Below, piece after piece: positions 42,589 through 51,841 of a stretch of 64,000 nucleotides of DNA. The stretch is from Firmicutes bacterium UBA3930 (GTDB lineage Bacteria; Bacillota; Clostridia; Caldicoprobacterales; Caldicoprobacteraceae), in the NCBI GenBank assembly GCA_002385885.1, contig DGEI01000022.1, positions 14,226 through 78,225 of the forward strand. The letters are read 5' to 3'. The position numbers and the translations under genes are program-made. Position 1 is the first letter of the stretch; each line of letters starts with the position of its first letter. The notes under the pieces are model-generated. The model saw only the letters and a program-made list of their open reading frames with translations. It was not told the DNA's origin and ran no database searches.

Positions 42589-42607
42589 CCATTTGGTTAA
42601 AGGAGCC
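42572..42607 (-). terminator. Terminator of fba, overlapping the 3' end of spoVB
   Basis: 13-bp stem with two G-U pairs on the minus strand (42578-42590 and 42595-42607), 4-base loop, followed by TTTTGGTTTT. It also lies at the end of spoVB but has no T tract on the plus strand. Confidence 0.75.
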
Positions 42608-42641
42608 CAATATTATTCTACAGATAAACTGCTGTCAGGTG

Positions 42642-43571
42642 TCAAGCTTTTCCGGCACATCCCAGCACATTTATAATTTTATGCTTTACAAGCTCTTTTA
42701 TTGCCTCTCTTGCCGGTCCCAGATACTTTCTCGGATCAAATTCAGCGGGGTTATTCGCTAAATACTCTCTGACAGTACCGGTCATTGCAAGCCTTAAGTC
42801 AGAATCAATGTTTATCTTGCAAACAGCCATAGATGCAGCCTTTCTAAGCATGTCTTCCGGCACTCCCCGGGCGCCCGGCATTTTTCCGCCGTATTTGTTA
42901 ATCTTTTCAACAAACTCCGGAATAACCGAAGAAGCACCATGCAAAACTATGGGGAATCCGGGAAGCCTCTTTTGAATTTCCTCAAGAATATCAAACCTCA
43001 ACTTCGGTTCACCCTTGAATTTATATGCACCATGGCTGGTACCTATTGCGATGGCCAGCGAGTCAACACCGGTTCTTTTTACAAACTCCTCGGCCTGATC
43101 GGGATCTGTAAATGTCGCATCTTCTTCGGATACATTTACTGCATCCTCAATACCGGCAAGTCTCCCAAGCTCGCCTTCCACCACAACACCCTTATCATGT
43201 GCATATTCTACTACCTGCTTGGTCAAAGCTATGTTTTCTTCGAAAGGAAGATGTGAACCGTCTATCATTACTGAAGTAAAACCGCCGTCAATACATGATT
43301 TGCACAGCTCAAAGCTATCCCCGTGATCAAGATGCACACAAATCGGAAGATTGGTTTCAATCATAGCTGCTTCTATAAGCTTCATAAGGTATGTATGATT
43401 TGCATACTTTCTCGCTCCGGCTGATACCTGGAGAATCAAAGGAGCATTTACTTCCTTTGCAGCTTCAGTGATGCCCTGAATAATTTCCATGTTGTTCACA
43501 TTAAAAGCCCCGATGGCATATCCACCTTCATAAGCTTTTTTAAACATTTCTTTTGTCGTAACCAATGGCAT
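42642..43571 (-). CDS. fba: Class II fructose-1,6-bisphosphate aldolase
   Basis: 309 residues; zinc-dependent aldolase of glycolysis. GAFNVNNMEIIQGI at the N-terminus, zinc and catalytic region HLDHGDSFE, VEGELGRLAGIED, AIGTSHGAYKF and VLHGASSVI are all present. ATG 43571 follows AAAAGGAG. It is divergent from PPi-phosphofructokinase, the preceding step in glycolysis, across a 348-base spacer. Confidence 0.95.
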   Translation of the reverse strand: MPLVTTKEMFKKAYEGGYAIGAFNVNNMEIIQGITEAAKEVNAPLILQVSAGARKYANHTYLMKLIEAAMIETNLPICVHLDHGDSFELCKSCIDGGFTSVMIDGSHLPFEENIALTKQVVEYAHDKGVVVEGELGRLAGIEDAVNVSEEDATFTDPDQAEEFVKRTGVDSLAIAIGTSHGAYKFKGEPKLRFDILEEIQKRLPGFPIVLHGASSVIPEFVEKINKYGGKMPGARGVPEDMLRKAASMAVCKINIDSDLRLAMTGTVREYLANNPAEFDPRKYLGPAREAIKELVKHKIINVLGCAGKA

Positions 43572-43919
43572 AGTTCAACAACTCCTTTTGTTAATTGATT
43601 TAATAATACTATTGTATATAGTTTAATCAAATTGAAGCAAAACTAATCTATTAAGTACATACTGGGGTAATTTAAAATGTTATCATTATAATTTTATCAC
43701 ATTATTGTGCAAAATCAAGGATATTTATCGCAATCATCTAAGAAATTCCATTATTCCCGGTGTTCAGCCGCATTACACGGACTTCAGCAGAAATTATCAA
43801 AATACATATGATAAAATTGCTTTTCATAATATTATATGGTATATTTTATTAGGTATGGTTTTCTATGCAATTTTGTACATACTAGAATTTATATAAGAAT
43901 AGCAAAGGAGGTTTTAGTA
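43572..43919. other. Divergent promoter region of fba and PPi-pfk
   Basis: Very AT-rich. Candidate minus-strand promoter elements TTGCTT and TACAAT (18-base spacing) precede fba; plus-strand TTGCTT and TATATT (17-base spacing, about 43817-43845) precede pfp. No gene is seen; the in-frame extension of pfp through this region lacks a ribosome-binding site. Confidence 0.45.
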
Positions 43920-45167
43920 ATGAGTGAACTGAGAGGAGCCTGTATACTTGGTCAATCAGGAGGCCCTACCGCAGTCATCAATGCTACGGCAGCAGGTGTT
44001 ATCCAGGAAGCGCTGAAACAGGACTCCATAACTGCTGTTTATGGCGCAGCCCATGGAATCCAGGGAGTTCTGAATGAAGAATTTTACGATATGAGCAAGG
44101 AAGATCCGTACGAGCTGGAATTGTTAAAAACCACCCCTTCATCAATGCTGGGTTCGGTACGCTACAAGCTAAAAGATCCGGATGAGGATGATACCGATTA
44201 CAAAAAACTGCTGGATATATTCAGGAAATATAACATACGCTACTTCTTCTATAACGGCGGAAATGACTCCATGGATACCTGTAACAAAATCAGCAAATAC
44301 ATGCAAAAAGTTGGTTATGAATGCAGGGTAATGGGAGTACCTAAAACAATTGACAATGATCTGTGGGGGACCGACCATTGCCCCGGCTTCGGAAGCGCCG
44401 CAAAATATATAGCTACGTCTTCAATGGAGATTTTCCATGATGTCAGGGCTTATGACACGAAGATGATTACCGTTCTGGAGATAATGGGAAGAAATGCCGG
44501 ATGGCTGACAGCCTCATCGGCACTTGCATCTGCCAGGGGATGCGGCCCCGATCTTATCTATCTGCCCGAATTAGCATTCGACATGGATAAATTTCTTGAT
44601 GAAGTAGTCTCGATGTACAACCAGAGAAAGAACATTATCGTAGCCGTATCCGAAGGTGTAAGGGATAAGGACGGAAAGTATATCTATGAATACGGACCGG
44701 TACTGACCAAACACAAAGACTCCTTTGGCCATGTACAGCTTGGCGGTCTGGCATCAACCCTTGCCAGCATAGTAAAGGAAAAAACCGGTGCAAAGGTAAG
44801 AGGTATTGAGTTTAGCCTTCTCCAGAGATGTGCAGCTCATATTGCATCCCGAACCGATGTTGATGAAGCTTATCTTGCAGGCCAGGCAGCCGTTCAGAAT
44901 GCGGTACTGGGGATTACTGACAAGATGGTAGCATTTGAAAGAGCTGAAGGCAGCGAATACAAATGCAACATCAAGCTTGTGAACCTTACCGATGTTGCCA
45001 ATGTTGAGAAAAAGGTACCAAGGGAATGGATCAACAAAGACGGTAACGGAGTTACTGAAGATTTTATCAACTACGCGCTGCCTCTTATACAGGGAGAATC
45101 CATGCCGCCCTTTGAAAATGGATTGCCCAGATTTGCAAAACTCAAAAAGATTTTGGCTGCAAAGTAG
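43920..45167 (+). CDS. pfp: PPi-dependent 6-phosphofructokinase
   Basis: 415 residues. Phosphorylates fructose 6-phosphate using pyrophosphate, reversibly. The residues that distinguish PPi from ATP enzymes are the Asp in GGND (residue 116, where ATP enzymes have Gly) and the Lys in PKTIDND (142, Gly in ATP enzymes). GQSGGPTAVIN, MGRNAGWLTA and GHVQLGGL are also typical. The start is ATG 43920 with AAAGGAGG upstream, as in the clostridial 415-residue enzymes. Implies PPi-based glycolysis. Confidence 0.94.
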   Translation: MSELRGACILGQSGGPTAVINATAAGVIQEALKQDSITAVYGAAHGIQGVLNEEFYDMSKEDPYELELLKTTPSSMLGSVRYKLKDPDEDDTDYKKLLDIFRKYNIRYFFYNGGNDSMDTCNKISKYMQKVGYECRVMGVPKTIDNDLWGTDHCPGFGSAAKYIATSSMEIFHDVRAYDTKMITVLEIMGRNAGWLTASSALASARGCGPDLIYLPELAFDMDKFLDEVVSMYNQRKNIIVAVSEGVRDKDGKYIYEYGPVLTKHKDSFGHVQLGGLASTLASIVKEKTGAKVRGIEFSLLQRCAAHIASRTDVDEAYLAGQAAVQNAVLGITDKMVAFERAEGSEYKCNIKLVNLTDVANVEKKVPREWINKDGNGVTEDFINYALPLIQGESMPPFENGLPRFAKLKKILAAK

Positions 45168-45193
45168 TAAAGTAATAGTGAGCTTACAGAATA

Positions 45194-45223
45194 AAAGGGG
45201 AACACAGGAATGTGCTCCCCTTT
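45194..45223. terminator. Bidirectional terminator between pfp and rbsK
   Basis: Stem AAAGGGGAACACA/TGTGCTCCCCTTT with one mismatch and a 4-base loop, A/T-rich on both flanks; it touches the rbsK stop codon. Confidence 0.85.
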
Positions 45224-46148
45224 ATTCATTCACCGTTTGTTGATTTATGAAACTCTCAACTTCCATTAATGACGGCATAGCTGATTGAGCCCCCTTGGCT
45301 GTTGTCGATATGGCCCCGACAGCATTGGCAAATCTGATGCTCTCGAGTATGTCATCACCACGAGCCAATGCAAACGCCAAACCAGCGTTGAAAGAATCAC
45401 CGGCAGCTGTAGTGTCTACTGACTGCACACCAAAACCGGGGACGTGGATAAAATCATCCCGGGTTGCCAAATATGCTCCTCTCTTCCCGGCCTTTATGAC
45501 AACATGTTTCACACCCTTTTCAACCAGTTTTCGGCCGGCTTTTTCCAAATCCCCGTCCTCATCAATCTCTGTGCCCGTCAGTACCGCTATCTCGGTTTCG
45601 TTTGGAGTAATATAGTCTATGCATTTATAAATTTCATCCGGTAATTCCCTGGCAGGCGCAGGATCCAGTATTATGAGTTTTCCGGCTTCTTTTAAGTTCT
45701 TTACGGCATATAGCACTGCATCCAGTGGTATTTCAAGCTGAAAGAGAAAAATATCCCGGTTTATTATCAGATTCCATTTTTCCTCAATGAACTCTCTATC
45801 GACTTTCCCGTTAGCGCCCGGAATAACAACAATATGGTTTTCACCGGCTGTATCTACTTCAATCACTGCAATACCGGTTGATATACCCTCGTGTATCTTT
45901 ATCCCGTCATTTGAGACGCCATTTACTCTTAGATTATTCAGATACTGTTCTCCGAATGAATCATTTCCAACCTTTCCTACCATCAGGACATCTGCGCCCA
46001 GCCGTCCCAGGGCTACAGCCTGATTACCACCCTTTCCTCCGGGATATGTGGCAAAATCTCTGCCAATAATGGTTTCTCCGGGCTGCGGAAATCTATCAAC
46101 AACCGCTACCAGGTCCATATTTATGCTTCCGATAACACATGTTTTCAC
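45222..46148 (-). CDS. rbsK: Ribokinase (PfkB family)
   Basis: 308 residues. ATP-dependent phosphorylation of ribose or a related sugar. PfkB signature 1 around YPGGKGGNQAVALGRLGA, substrate residues GSINMD, and signature 2 DTTAAGDSFNAGLA with the catalytic Asp. The start is GTG 46148, with GAGGGG eight bases upstream. No ribose transporter or regulator is adjacent, so the physiological substrate could be another ribo-configured sugar or nucleoside-derived ribose. Confidence 0.9.
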   Translation of the reverse strand: MKTCVIGSINMDLVAVVDRFPQPGETIIGRDFATYPGGKGGNQAVALGRLGADVLMVGKVGNDSFGEQYLNNLRVNGVSNDGIKIHEGISTGIAVIEVDTAGENHIVVIPGANGKVDREFIEEKWNLIINRDIFLFQLEIPLDAVLYAVKNLKEAGKLIILDPAPARELPDEIYKCIDYITPNETEIAVLTGTEIDEDGDLEKAGRKLVEKGVKHVVIKAGKRGAYLATRDDFIHVPGFGVQSVDTTAAGDSFNAGLAFALARGDDILESIRFANAVGAISTTAKGAQSAMPSLMEVESFINQQTVNE

Positions 46149-46320
46149 TTTTTATCCCCTCTTCCGGTGATAGCAAAAACCCTGTCCCATGATATATTCC
46201 ATCCGGTTCAACCGTCAAAAAGTATTGTTCCGCACAAATATACAGCAGAAAACCGTTTTCAGTCCGATTGGCCAATATATCGTGGAAAATCTTCCGGCTT
46301 GCGATATTAACCCTCCATTA

Positions 46321-47439
46321 TCAAAAATATTTAATGTAACACCTTCTGCGTTTGTGTTGTTTTGTATCAAAATATTTCCACTGGGTCCGTACTTTTATGT
46401 TTGACTCCAGCTGCGGATTGCACTGTGCTTTTATTATACCGTTTTTCACGCATTTAGCATGTATCTCTTTCATCAAAATGGCATTGACACCTTTTCCCTG
46501 GAGTTCGGGCTTTACCGCAACCAAACATAAATCTATCATATTATTCCGTTTTAACGCATCCAGCAGATATATAAATCCAAAGGGGAACAACCTGCCATTG
46601 GTTTTCCTCAAAGCCAGTGTCAACGATGGGAAAGCAATTCCAAACGCCACCACATTATCATTTTGATCCAAAACAATTTTTACATAATCCGGATTAACAA
46701 AACCAAAGTATTGCCTGGTGTACAACTCAATCTGCTTATCGGTAAGCGGAACTACACCGTACAGGTCACTGTAAGCATTATTAAGAAGCTGAAAAATTCC
46801 TTTGACATACGGCAGTAAATCCTTTGGCTTTTTTGCATCCAGCACTTTCAGATGAAACCGTTTTAAAGCATTTTGCGAAGCTTTCTCTATAACATCCGGT
46901 ATTTGATTCGGAATCGTCAACTCATATTCCAACCAATCCACATCTTTAACATAACCGTGCTTTTCAAAATGAAGAGGATAATAAGGATAGTTGTAAATCG
47001 TTGTAAAAGTGCCCATCTCATCAAAACCATCCACTAACAGTCCTTCTCTGTCAAGATCGCAAAATCCCAACGGTCCATGTATACCGGTCATGCCTTTGTC
47101 CATAGCCCAGGCTTCAACAGTCTCGAACAGCTTTTTTGACACTTCCTGGTCATCAATGAAATCAACCCATCCAAACCGGGCATTTCTGGTGCCCCATTTT
47201 TCAATGTACATGTTATTTATAATACCGGCTATGCGTCCTACTATTTCCCCATCCTTTACTGCAAGCCAGTACTTGGCCTCGCAAAAGTCAAAAGCCGGGT
47301 TTTTGTCCTCCCGAAGTGTATTGATTTCATCCATTCTCAATGGTGGAACCCAGTATTTATTGCCCCTGTATAATTTATACTGAAAATTAACAAACTTCTT
47401 TAAATCCCTGTATGTATTAACTTCTCTTATTTCAATCAC
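46321..47439 (-). CDS. GNAT-related acetyltransferase-like protein
   Basis: About 372 residues. The N-terminal part (IREVNTYRDLKKFVNF, YRGNKYWVPPLRMDE, AVKDGEIVGRIAGIIN) and the C-terminal part (LCLVAVKPELQGKGVNAILMKEI) both look like acyl-CoA N-acyltransferase halves; the Q/RxxGxG/A acetyl-CoA loop is QGKGVN. Specific substrate unknown. GTG 47439 has AGGAGG seven bases upstream; TTG 47445 lies too close to it. It follows the GntR gene by 11 bases and is probably its regulatory target. Confidence 0.75.
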   Translation of the reverse strand: MIEIREVNTYRDLKKFVNFQYKLYRGNKYWVPPLRMDEINTLREDKNPAFDFCEAKYWLAVKDGEIVGRIAGIINNMYIEKWGTRNARFGWVDFIDDQEVSKKLFETVEAWAMDKGMTGIHGPLGFCDLDREGLLVDGFDEMGTFTTIYNYPYYPLHFEKHGYVKDVDWLEYELTIPNQIPDVIEKASQNALKRFHLKVLDAKKPKDLLPYVKGIFQLLNNAYSDLYGVVPLTDKQIELYTRQYFGFVNPDYVKIVLDQNDNVVAFGIAFPSLTLALRKTNGRLFPFGFIYLLDALKRNNMIDLCLVAVKPELQGKGVNAILMKEIHAKCVKNGIIKAQCNPQLESNIKVRTQWKYFDTKQHKRRRCYIKYF

Positions 47440-47450
47440 AACCAAACCTC

Positions 47451-47891
47451 CTATATCCGGGTATCCGTTTCACTGTCCTTTTCAACGCTCATCTCAGGAT
47501 TCCATTCTTCAAGACGTCTTATCAGCAATGAACGCAATTCCTCTTTTGTGTATTGAAGATGATATGCCTCAATAAAAAGGTAATCCAGAATCTTGTTTAT
47601 AAGTTCGGATCGCTGTTGTGACAATACCCTTTTTGTGTTTTTTCCGACAAACGCTCCAATTCCACGCGTAGTGCGCACAATGCCTTCACGTTCCAACTCC
47701 TGATATGCCCTGGCAACAGTGTTTGGATTTATTCCCAGCTGGCGGCTGAGCTTTCTTACCGAAGGGAGTTTATCGCCAGGAACCAGAACTTTTCCGGCAA
47801 TAAAGCTTTTTATCTGAATGATAATTTGTACATAGATGGGTATGGGAACATCGGGATCAATGATTATGTCCAGGGTAGTTTTCTTTAGCAC
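47451..47891 (-). CDS. GntR-family regulator, YtrA subfamily
   Basis: About 146 residues: winged helix (about residues 8-75; PIYVQIIIQIKSFIAGKVL, LPSVRKLSRQLGINPNTV, YQELEREGIV) and a short C-terminal dimerisation tail, the small size typical of YtrA-type GntR repressors. These are usually autoregulated. The frame opens at GTG 47903, which sits almost on the AGGGGG ribosome-binding site; GTG 47891, eleven bases downstream, is preferred. An 8-bp inverted repeat overlaps its promoter. Confidence 0.88.
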   Translation of the reverse strand: MLKKTTLDIIIDPDVPIPIYVQIIIQIKSFIAGKVLVPGDKLPSVRKLSRQLGINPNTVARAYQELEREGIVRTTRGIGAFVGKNTKRVLSQQRSELINKILDYLFIEAYHLQYTKEELRSLLIRRLEEWNPEMSVEKDSETDTRI

Positions 47892-47987
47892 TCTTTTAGC
47901 CACCCCCTATCGAATATGCATTTTTTGTGCTGCGTACATGCTATCTTCTATACGGTTATGTAATTTTTCATACAATTCGGTGTAATG

Positions 47988-48017
47988 GTGTATTAGTGAA
48001 TAGATACAGTAATACAC
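47988..48017 (-). promoter_or_regulatory. Candidate operator of the YtrA-type regulator
   Basis: Perfect 8-bp arms GTGTATTA (47988-47995) and TAATACAC (48010-48017) separated by 14 bases. It overlaps the -10 region of the candidate promoter and lies about 100 bases upstream of the regulator gene. Confidence 0.6.
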
Positions 48018-48042
48018 TACCACAAGGTTTATTTTCTGTCAA
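48014..48042 (-). promoter_or_regulatory. Candidate promoter of the gntR-acetyltransferase operon
   Basis: Perfect -35 TTGACA (48037-48042), 17-base spacer and a weak -10 TAGTGT (48014-48019) covered by the operator. Confidence 0.55.
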
Positions 48043-48073
48043 TAAAATTGTAAATAAACATATTCTGAAATAT

Positions 48074-48099
48074 AAAAAACACGCCAATGCGGCGTGTTT
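48074..48099 (-). terminator. Rho-independent terminator of the nrtR-pncB-dehydrogenase operon
   Basis: 9-bp stem AAACACGCC/GGCGTGTTT (48077-48085 and 48091-48099), 5-base loop, followed on the minus strand by TTTATATTTC after the T-rich arm. Confidence 0.85.
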
Positions 48100-48176
48100 G
48101 CAACTAATAATAATGTTCCAAAGCCATAGCAGCAATGCACAAACTACAAATAGCAAAGCTGCCCATTAAAATTGAA

Positions 48177-49148
48177 CTATCGCCTGAGATATTCGCGATT
48201 AACAATGTAAGGGCATTCCTTGCCCGTCAAAACATCTATCAGGTTCTGCACCGCTTGCTTACCCATTCCATTTATTGCCTCATTTGTACTGGAAGCCATA
48301 TGCGGTGTTACTACTGTATTATCCAGCTCAAAAAACAGGGATGAACCCGGTGGTTCCACCTCGAAAACATCCAGGCCAAAGCCGCCCAGTTTTCCGGACT
48401 TCAGTGCGCTATAAACCGCTTGTTCGTCTATCAGCCCGCCCCTGGCAGTATTAATCAATATAACCCCGTCCTTCATCCTGTTTATGGTCTCCGAATTGAT
48501 AATATGCCTGGTATCTGCGGTAAGAGGCATATGCAGTGATATAAAATCTGAGCAGGACAGTATATCTTCAAATGAAGATATGGTTATTTGATGCTGTTCG
48601 CAATATGATTCATCTATCCATGGATCGTAGGCCAGCACCTTCATGCTGAAGCCTTTCGCCCGCCTGGCAACCCTTTTGCCTATGGCGCCTAAGCCTATAA
48701 TTCCCAGCGTCTTGTTGTACAGCTCGATTCCGGTCGTCTTTGGCCATCCGCCCTGTCTGGTTTGCCTGTCAGCAAGGACAATTTTCCGCGCAACCGACAG
48801 CATTAGTCCAAATGCTAAATCAGCTACCGACTCGGCATTCACCTCCGGCGTATTGGTAACAATAATTCCTCTTTGACCGCAGGCTTTTATATCCACCTGA
48901 TCATATCCGACACCATATCTTGAAATCACTTTCAGGGAATCCGGAGCATGGGCTATAACCTCGGCAGATATATTATCAACACCTGCAATAAATCCATCGA
49001 CTCCTTCCAGAAGCTCAATGAGTTCGTTTTCCGTTAATGGACGGTCATAAGGATTCACGACAATATCCGTGGCAAATCGTTCGAGTGCTTCCCAGGCTTC
49101 GGGAGTTATTTCTCTGCTAAATGTTGTCGCTGATACCAGTATTTTCAT
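48177..49148 (-). CDS. D-2-hydroxyacid dehydrogenase (phosphoglycerate dehydrogenase-like)
   Basis: 323 residues, D-isomer-specific 2-hydroxyacid dehydrogenase family. NAD-binding GIIGLGAIGKRVARRAKGF; catalytic Arg in NTARGGLIDE, Glu in DVFEVEPPG and His in TPHMASST. No C-terminal ACT domain, so it is unlike the serine-biosynthetic long form. The start is ATG 49148 with GAGGGA nine bases upstream. It is the last gene of an operon with nicotinate phosphoribosyltransferase, so a link to NAD(H) balance is inferred; the actual substrate is unknown. Confidence 0.88.
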   Translation of the reverse strand: MKILVSATTFSREITPEAWEALERFATDIVVNPYDRPLTENELIELLEGVDGFIAGVDNISAEVIAHAPDSLKVISRYGVGYDQVDIKACGQRGIIVTNTPEVNAESVADLAFGLMLSVARKIVLADRQTRQGGWPKTTGIELYNKTLGIIGLGAIGKRVARRAKGFSMKVLAYDPWIDESYCEQHQITISSFEDILSCSDFISLHMPLTADTRHIINSETINRMKDGVILINTARGGLIDEQAVYSALKSGKLGGFGLDVFEVEPPGSSLFFELDNTVVTPHMASSTNEAINGMGKQAVQNLIDVLTGKECPYIVNREYLRR

Positions 49149-49180
49149 AAATATATCCCTCACTTTCGCATTGGTTTTGC

Positions 49181-50641
49181 TTATAGTGAACTATACTTAT
49201 TCAACAGGCTTTGTTTTATGTCCCATAAGGGCTTGGATAAGTCAACATAATAACCATGTGGATTTTCAAACCTTAATACCTCAGGCCACAATGTGTTTAC
49301 CTGCTCCTGGCAAAACCGCCTGATACTGTGTACATCGGGGCTTCCATATATGCATTTTCCTTTATCAAATATTTTTACAAGAAGTTTCTTGGCAATAAAA
49401 TCCTTTACGGTTTTCCTCTTCCAGGTATGAATGGGATCAAATATCTCATAGGGCCGGGTATCATCGATCACTTCATCATGCAGGGTTATTACGTCTGCTA
49501 TAGCTTTTCCGGTAGCACGCTCATACAGCCTATAAACCTGTTTGAAACCTGGATTGGTTATTTTTTCAACATTTTCACTTATCTTTATGGTTGGTATAAT
49601 CTCTTCGTTTTGCTGTACCGCCGCCAGTTTATACACTCCCCCAAATACAGGCTCGCTGCTGGAGGTGATTAGCTTTTCACCTACTCCGAAGGAATCGATT
49701 TTAGCGCCCTGCTGTAATAAATCCCTTATAATATATTCATCGAGGGAACTTGAAGCAACAATTTTACAGTCTTCAAATCCTGCAGCATCCAGCATTTGCC
49801 GTGCTTTTTTTGACAGGTACGCTATATCCCCGCTGTCTATGCGGATGCCCTGCGGCCTGAATCCCCTGGGTACTATTTCTTCCTTAAAAACCTTTATGGC
49901 ATTGGGAATACCGCTTTTTAAAACATTATATGTGTCAACCAGTAAAATACAATTCGAAGGATATGTTCTGGCATATGCCCGGAAAGCCTCCAGCTCAGAC
50001 GGAAACATCTGAACCCAACTGTGAGCCATGGTCCCCATAGCAGGAACTCCAAAATCCCTATCTGCAATGGCACATGCAGTACCGACACAACCCCCTATAT
50101 AAGCAGCCCTGGCACCCAGCACTGCCCCGTCATAGCTCTGTGCCCTCCGCGACCCGAACTCCATAACCGGTCTTCCCTGAGCTGCCCGTACAATCCGGTT
50201 GGCCTTTGTTGCGATGAGGCTTTGATGGTTGATAGATAAAAGAACCATAGTCTCAACAAATTGAGCCTGAATAACAGGTCCAACCACCGTCACAATAGGT
50301 TCATTAGGGAAAATTGGCGTCCCTTCGGGTATTGCCCACACATCGCAGGAAAACTGAAAGTTTTCCAGGTACTCCAAAAAATCCGGACTGAATATCTTTT
50401 TACTATGCAGATAGTCCAGATCCTCCGCTGTGAAACGCAGATTTTTCAGGTATTCTATCAATTGTTCAACGCCGGCCATTATGGCAAAACCGCCGCCATC
50501 CGGCACCTTCCTGAAAAACATGTCAAAGTAGGCAATTGTGTCTTTCATACCATGTTGAAAATATCCGTTGGACATGGTTAGTTCGTAAAAATCTGTAAGC
50601 ATAGTAAGGTTCTTTTTTTCTTTCCAATCAATCCTGACCAA
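49181..50641 (-). CDS. pncB: Nicotinate phosphoribosyltransferase
   Basis: About 486 residues. Makes nicotinate mononucleotide from nicotinate and PRPP (NAD salvage, Preiss-Handler route). TDFYELTMSNGYF at the N-terminus, EFGSRRAQSYDGAVLGARAA, the catalytic-His region GTMAHSWVQMFPSE, LLVDTYNVLKSGIPNA and GIRIDSGDIAYLSK are all typical. The frame opens with ATG 50650, but GGGAG directly abuts it; TTG 50641, nine bases downstream of that site, is preferred. It lies downstream of the Nudix regulator NrtR by 29 bases. Confidence 0.93.
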   Translation of the reverse strand: MVRIDWKEKKNLTMLTDFYELTMSNGYFQHGMKDTIAYFDMFFRKVPDGGGFAIMAGVEQLIEYLKNLRFTAEDLDYLHSKKIFSPDFLEYLENFQFSCDVWAIPEGTPIFPNEPIVTVVGPVIQAQFVETMVLLSINHQSLIATKANRIVRAAQGRPVMEFGSRRAQSYDGAVLGARAAYIGGCVGTACAIADRDFGVPAMGTMAHSWVQMFPSELEAFRAYARTYPSNCILLVDTYNVLKSGIPNAIKVFKEEIVPRGFRPQGIRIDSGDIAYLSKKARQMLDAAGFEDCKIVASSSLDEYIIRDLLQQGAKIDSFGVGEKLITSSSEPVFGGVYKLAAVQQNEEIIPTIKISENVEKITNPGFKQVYRLYERATGKAIADVITLHDEVIDDTRPYEIFDPIHTWKRKTVKDFIAKKLLVKIFDKGKCIYGSPDVHSIRRFCQEQVNTLWPEVLRFENPHGYYVDLSKPLWDIKQSLLNKYSSL

Positions 50642-50670
50642 ATTCGTCATCTCCCAATAAATAAATTAAA

Positions 50671-51582
50671 TTATAATAATGGCTCAGAATCATCCCACCC
50701 TGGATTAAACGTATATAACATATCAGGTTGATGTTTCGAGCCAGTATGATCTGCCTCTTTTATCATTTTTGAGGTTTTTACAACTTTTTTATAAAAACCC
50801 TCCATATTCAGTTCCTTTCCAATTACCGCTTCATAAACTTTCTTGAGATGTTCCAGTGTAAAATATTCGGGCATAAGGCTTAAAACTGCAGGGGTATGCC
50901 AAATCTTATTCCGCAGCTGCAATACAGCATATGTGATAATTACAGAATGATCAAATGCAATCCCATGCGCGCTGACAAACTCGTACCTTGTCCTGAATAT
51001 GCCGTTTTTCATGGTTCTGATAGCCTTTACCACACCGCTCAATTCATTGTCTCCGCTGGACAGGGTAATTTCATATTCCTTTTCCAATGCATATCCGTCA
51101 TTATCAATTTCTTTTTTCCGGTTAACAGCCTTCAGCCCAATTCTAAACCACCTTGCATCGCTTGCATCATCTCCGGCCAAAACATTTAACCTGGAACTGT
51201 CCACCAATGCCATGTATGAAACACTTACAACATGGGTTCTGGGATCCCGTCCCGGGGCACCCCAGGTGTGTAACTGTTCCAGGTATATGTCTTCTATACC
51301 GGTCTCTTCTTTAAGTTCCCGCTTTGCAGCCTCCTCTATGTCCTCACCACGTTCAACAAACCCGCCCGGAAGAGCCCATTTACCCATAAACGGATGATCT
51401 CCCCTTTTTATCATCAGTACATACAAATCTTTGCAAGGTTCATCATTTGTACAGTCCATCAGGGTAAACAACAGCATATCAACCGTTAACGCCGGGTTAC
51501 TGTGAGCATATTTATTGGGATCATACCGTTTCAAAAACTCTTCCTCGGTTAACCCCTGGGCATTGACCAATTCATCAGCCAC
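50671..51582 (-). CDS. nrtR: NrtR-type Nudix transcriptional regulator of NAD metabolism
   Basis: About 303 residues: Nudix domain (about 35-165) with a complete Nudix box (GFVERGEDIEEAAKRELKEE followed by TGI), then a C-terminal winged helix (about 205-280). This fusion, next to pncB, is the hallmark of NrtR, which represses NAD salvage genes and responds to ADP-ribose. The intact Nudix box also allows catalytic ADP-ribose hydrolysis. GTG 51582, nine bases after GAGGAG, is chosen; ATG 51591 abuts the site. First gene of the operon with pncB and a 2-hydroxyacid dehydrogenase. Confidence 0.87.
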   Translation of the reverse strand: MADELVNAQGLTEEEFLKRYDPNKYAHSNPALTVDMLLFTLMDCTNDEPCKDLYVLMIKRGDHPFMGKWALPGGFVERGEDIEEAAKRELKEETGIEDIYLEQLHTWGAPGRDPRTHVVSVSYMALVDSSRLNVLAGDDASDARWFRIGLKAVNRKKEIDNDGYALEKEYEITLSSGDNELSGVVKAIRTMKNGIFRTRYEFVSAHGIAFDHSVIITYAVLQLRNKIWHTPAVLSLMPEYFTLEHLKKVYEAVIGKELNMEGFYKKVVKTSKMIKEADHTGSKHQPDMLYTFNPGWDDSEPLL

Positions 51583-51647
51583 ATTATTCATCTCCTCATT
51601 ATCCCACCGACAACATATATTGACACATGTACTGCATATCAACTAAA

Positions 51648-51676
51648 AGCATAGTATGTGTGTTTCTTTTTGTCAA
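51648..51676 (-). promoter_or_regulatory. Sigma-A promoter of the nrtR-pncB operon
   Basis: Perfect -35 TTGACA (51671-51676), 17-base spacer, -10 TATGCT (51648-51653). About 65 bases upstream of the regulator start. A clear NrtR operator was not identified by eye. Confidence 0.75.
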
Positions 51677-51841
51677 GTTTTTTCGAGAGGCCTGCGATAT
51701 ACTGCCTTAGCCGTTATTGTCCTGTAAAATTAAACTGCCATTGCTCTTTATAACAGCCGGATACCTCTATTTGCAGGTAATATTATACCAAATAATCCTG
51801 GCATTGTATAAAACACAATAATCTTTATGCAAAAAAACTGA

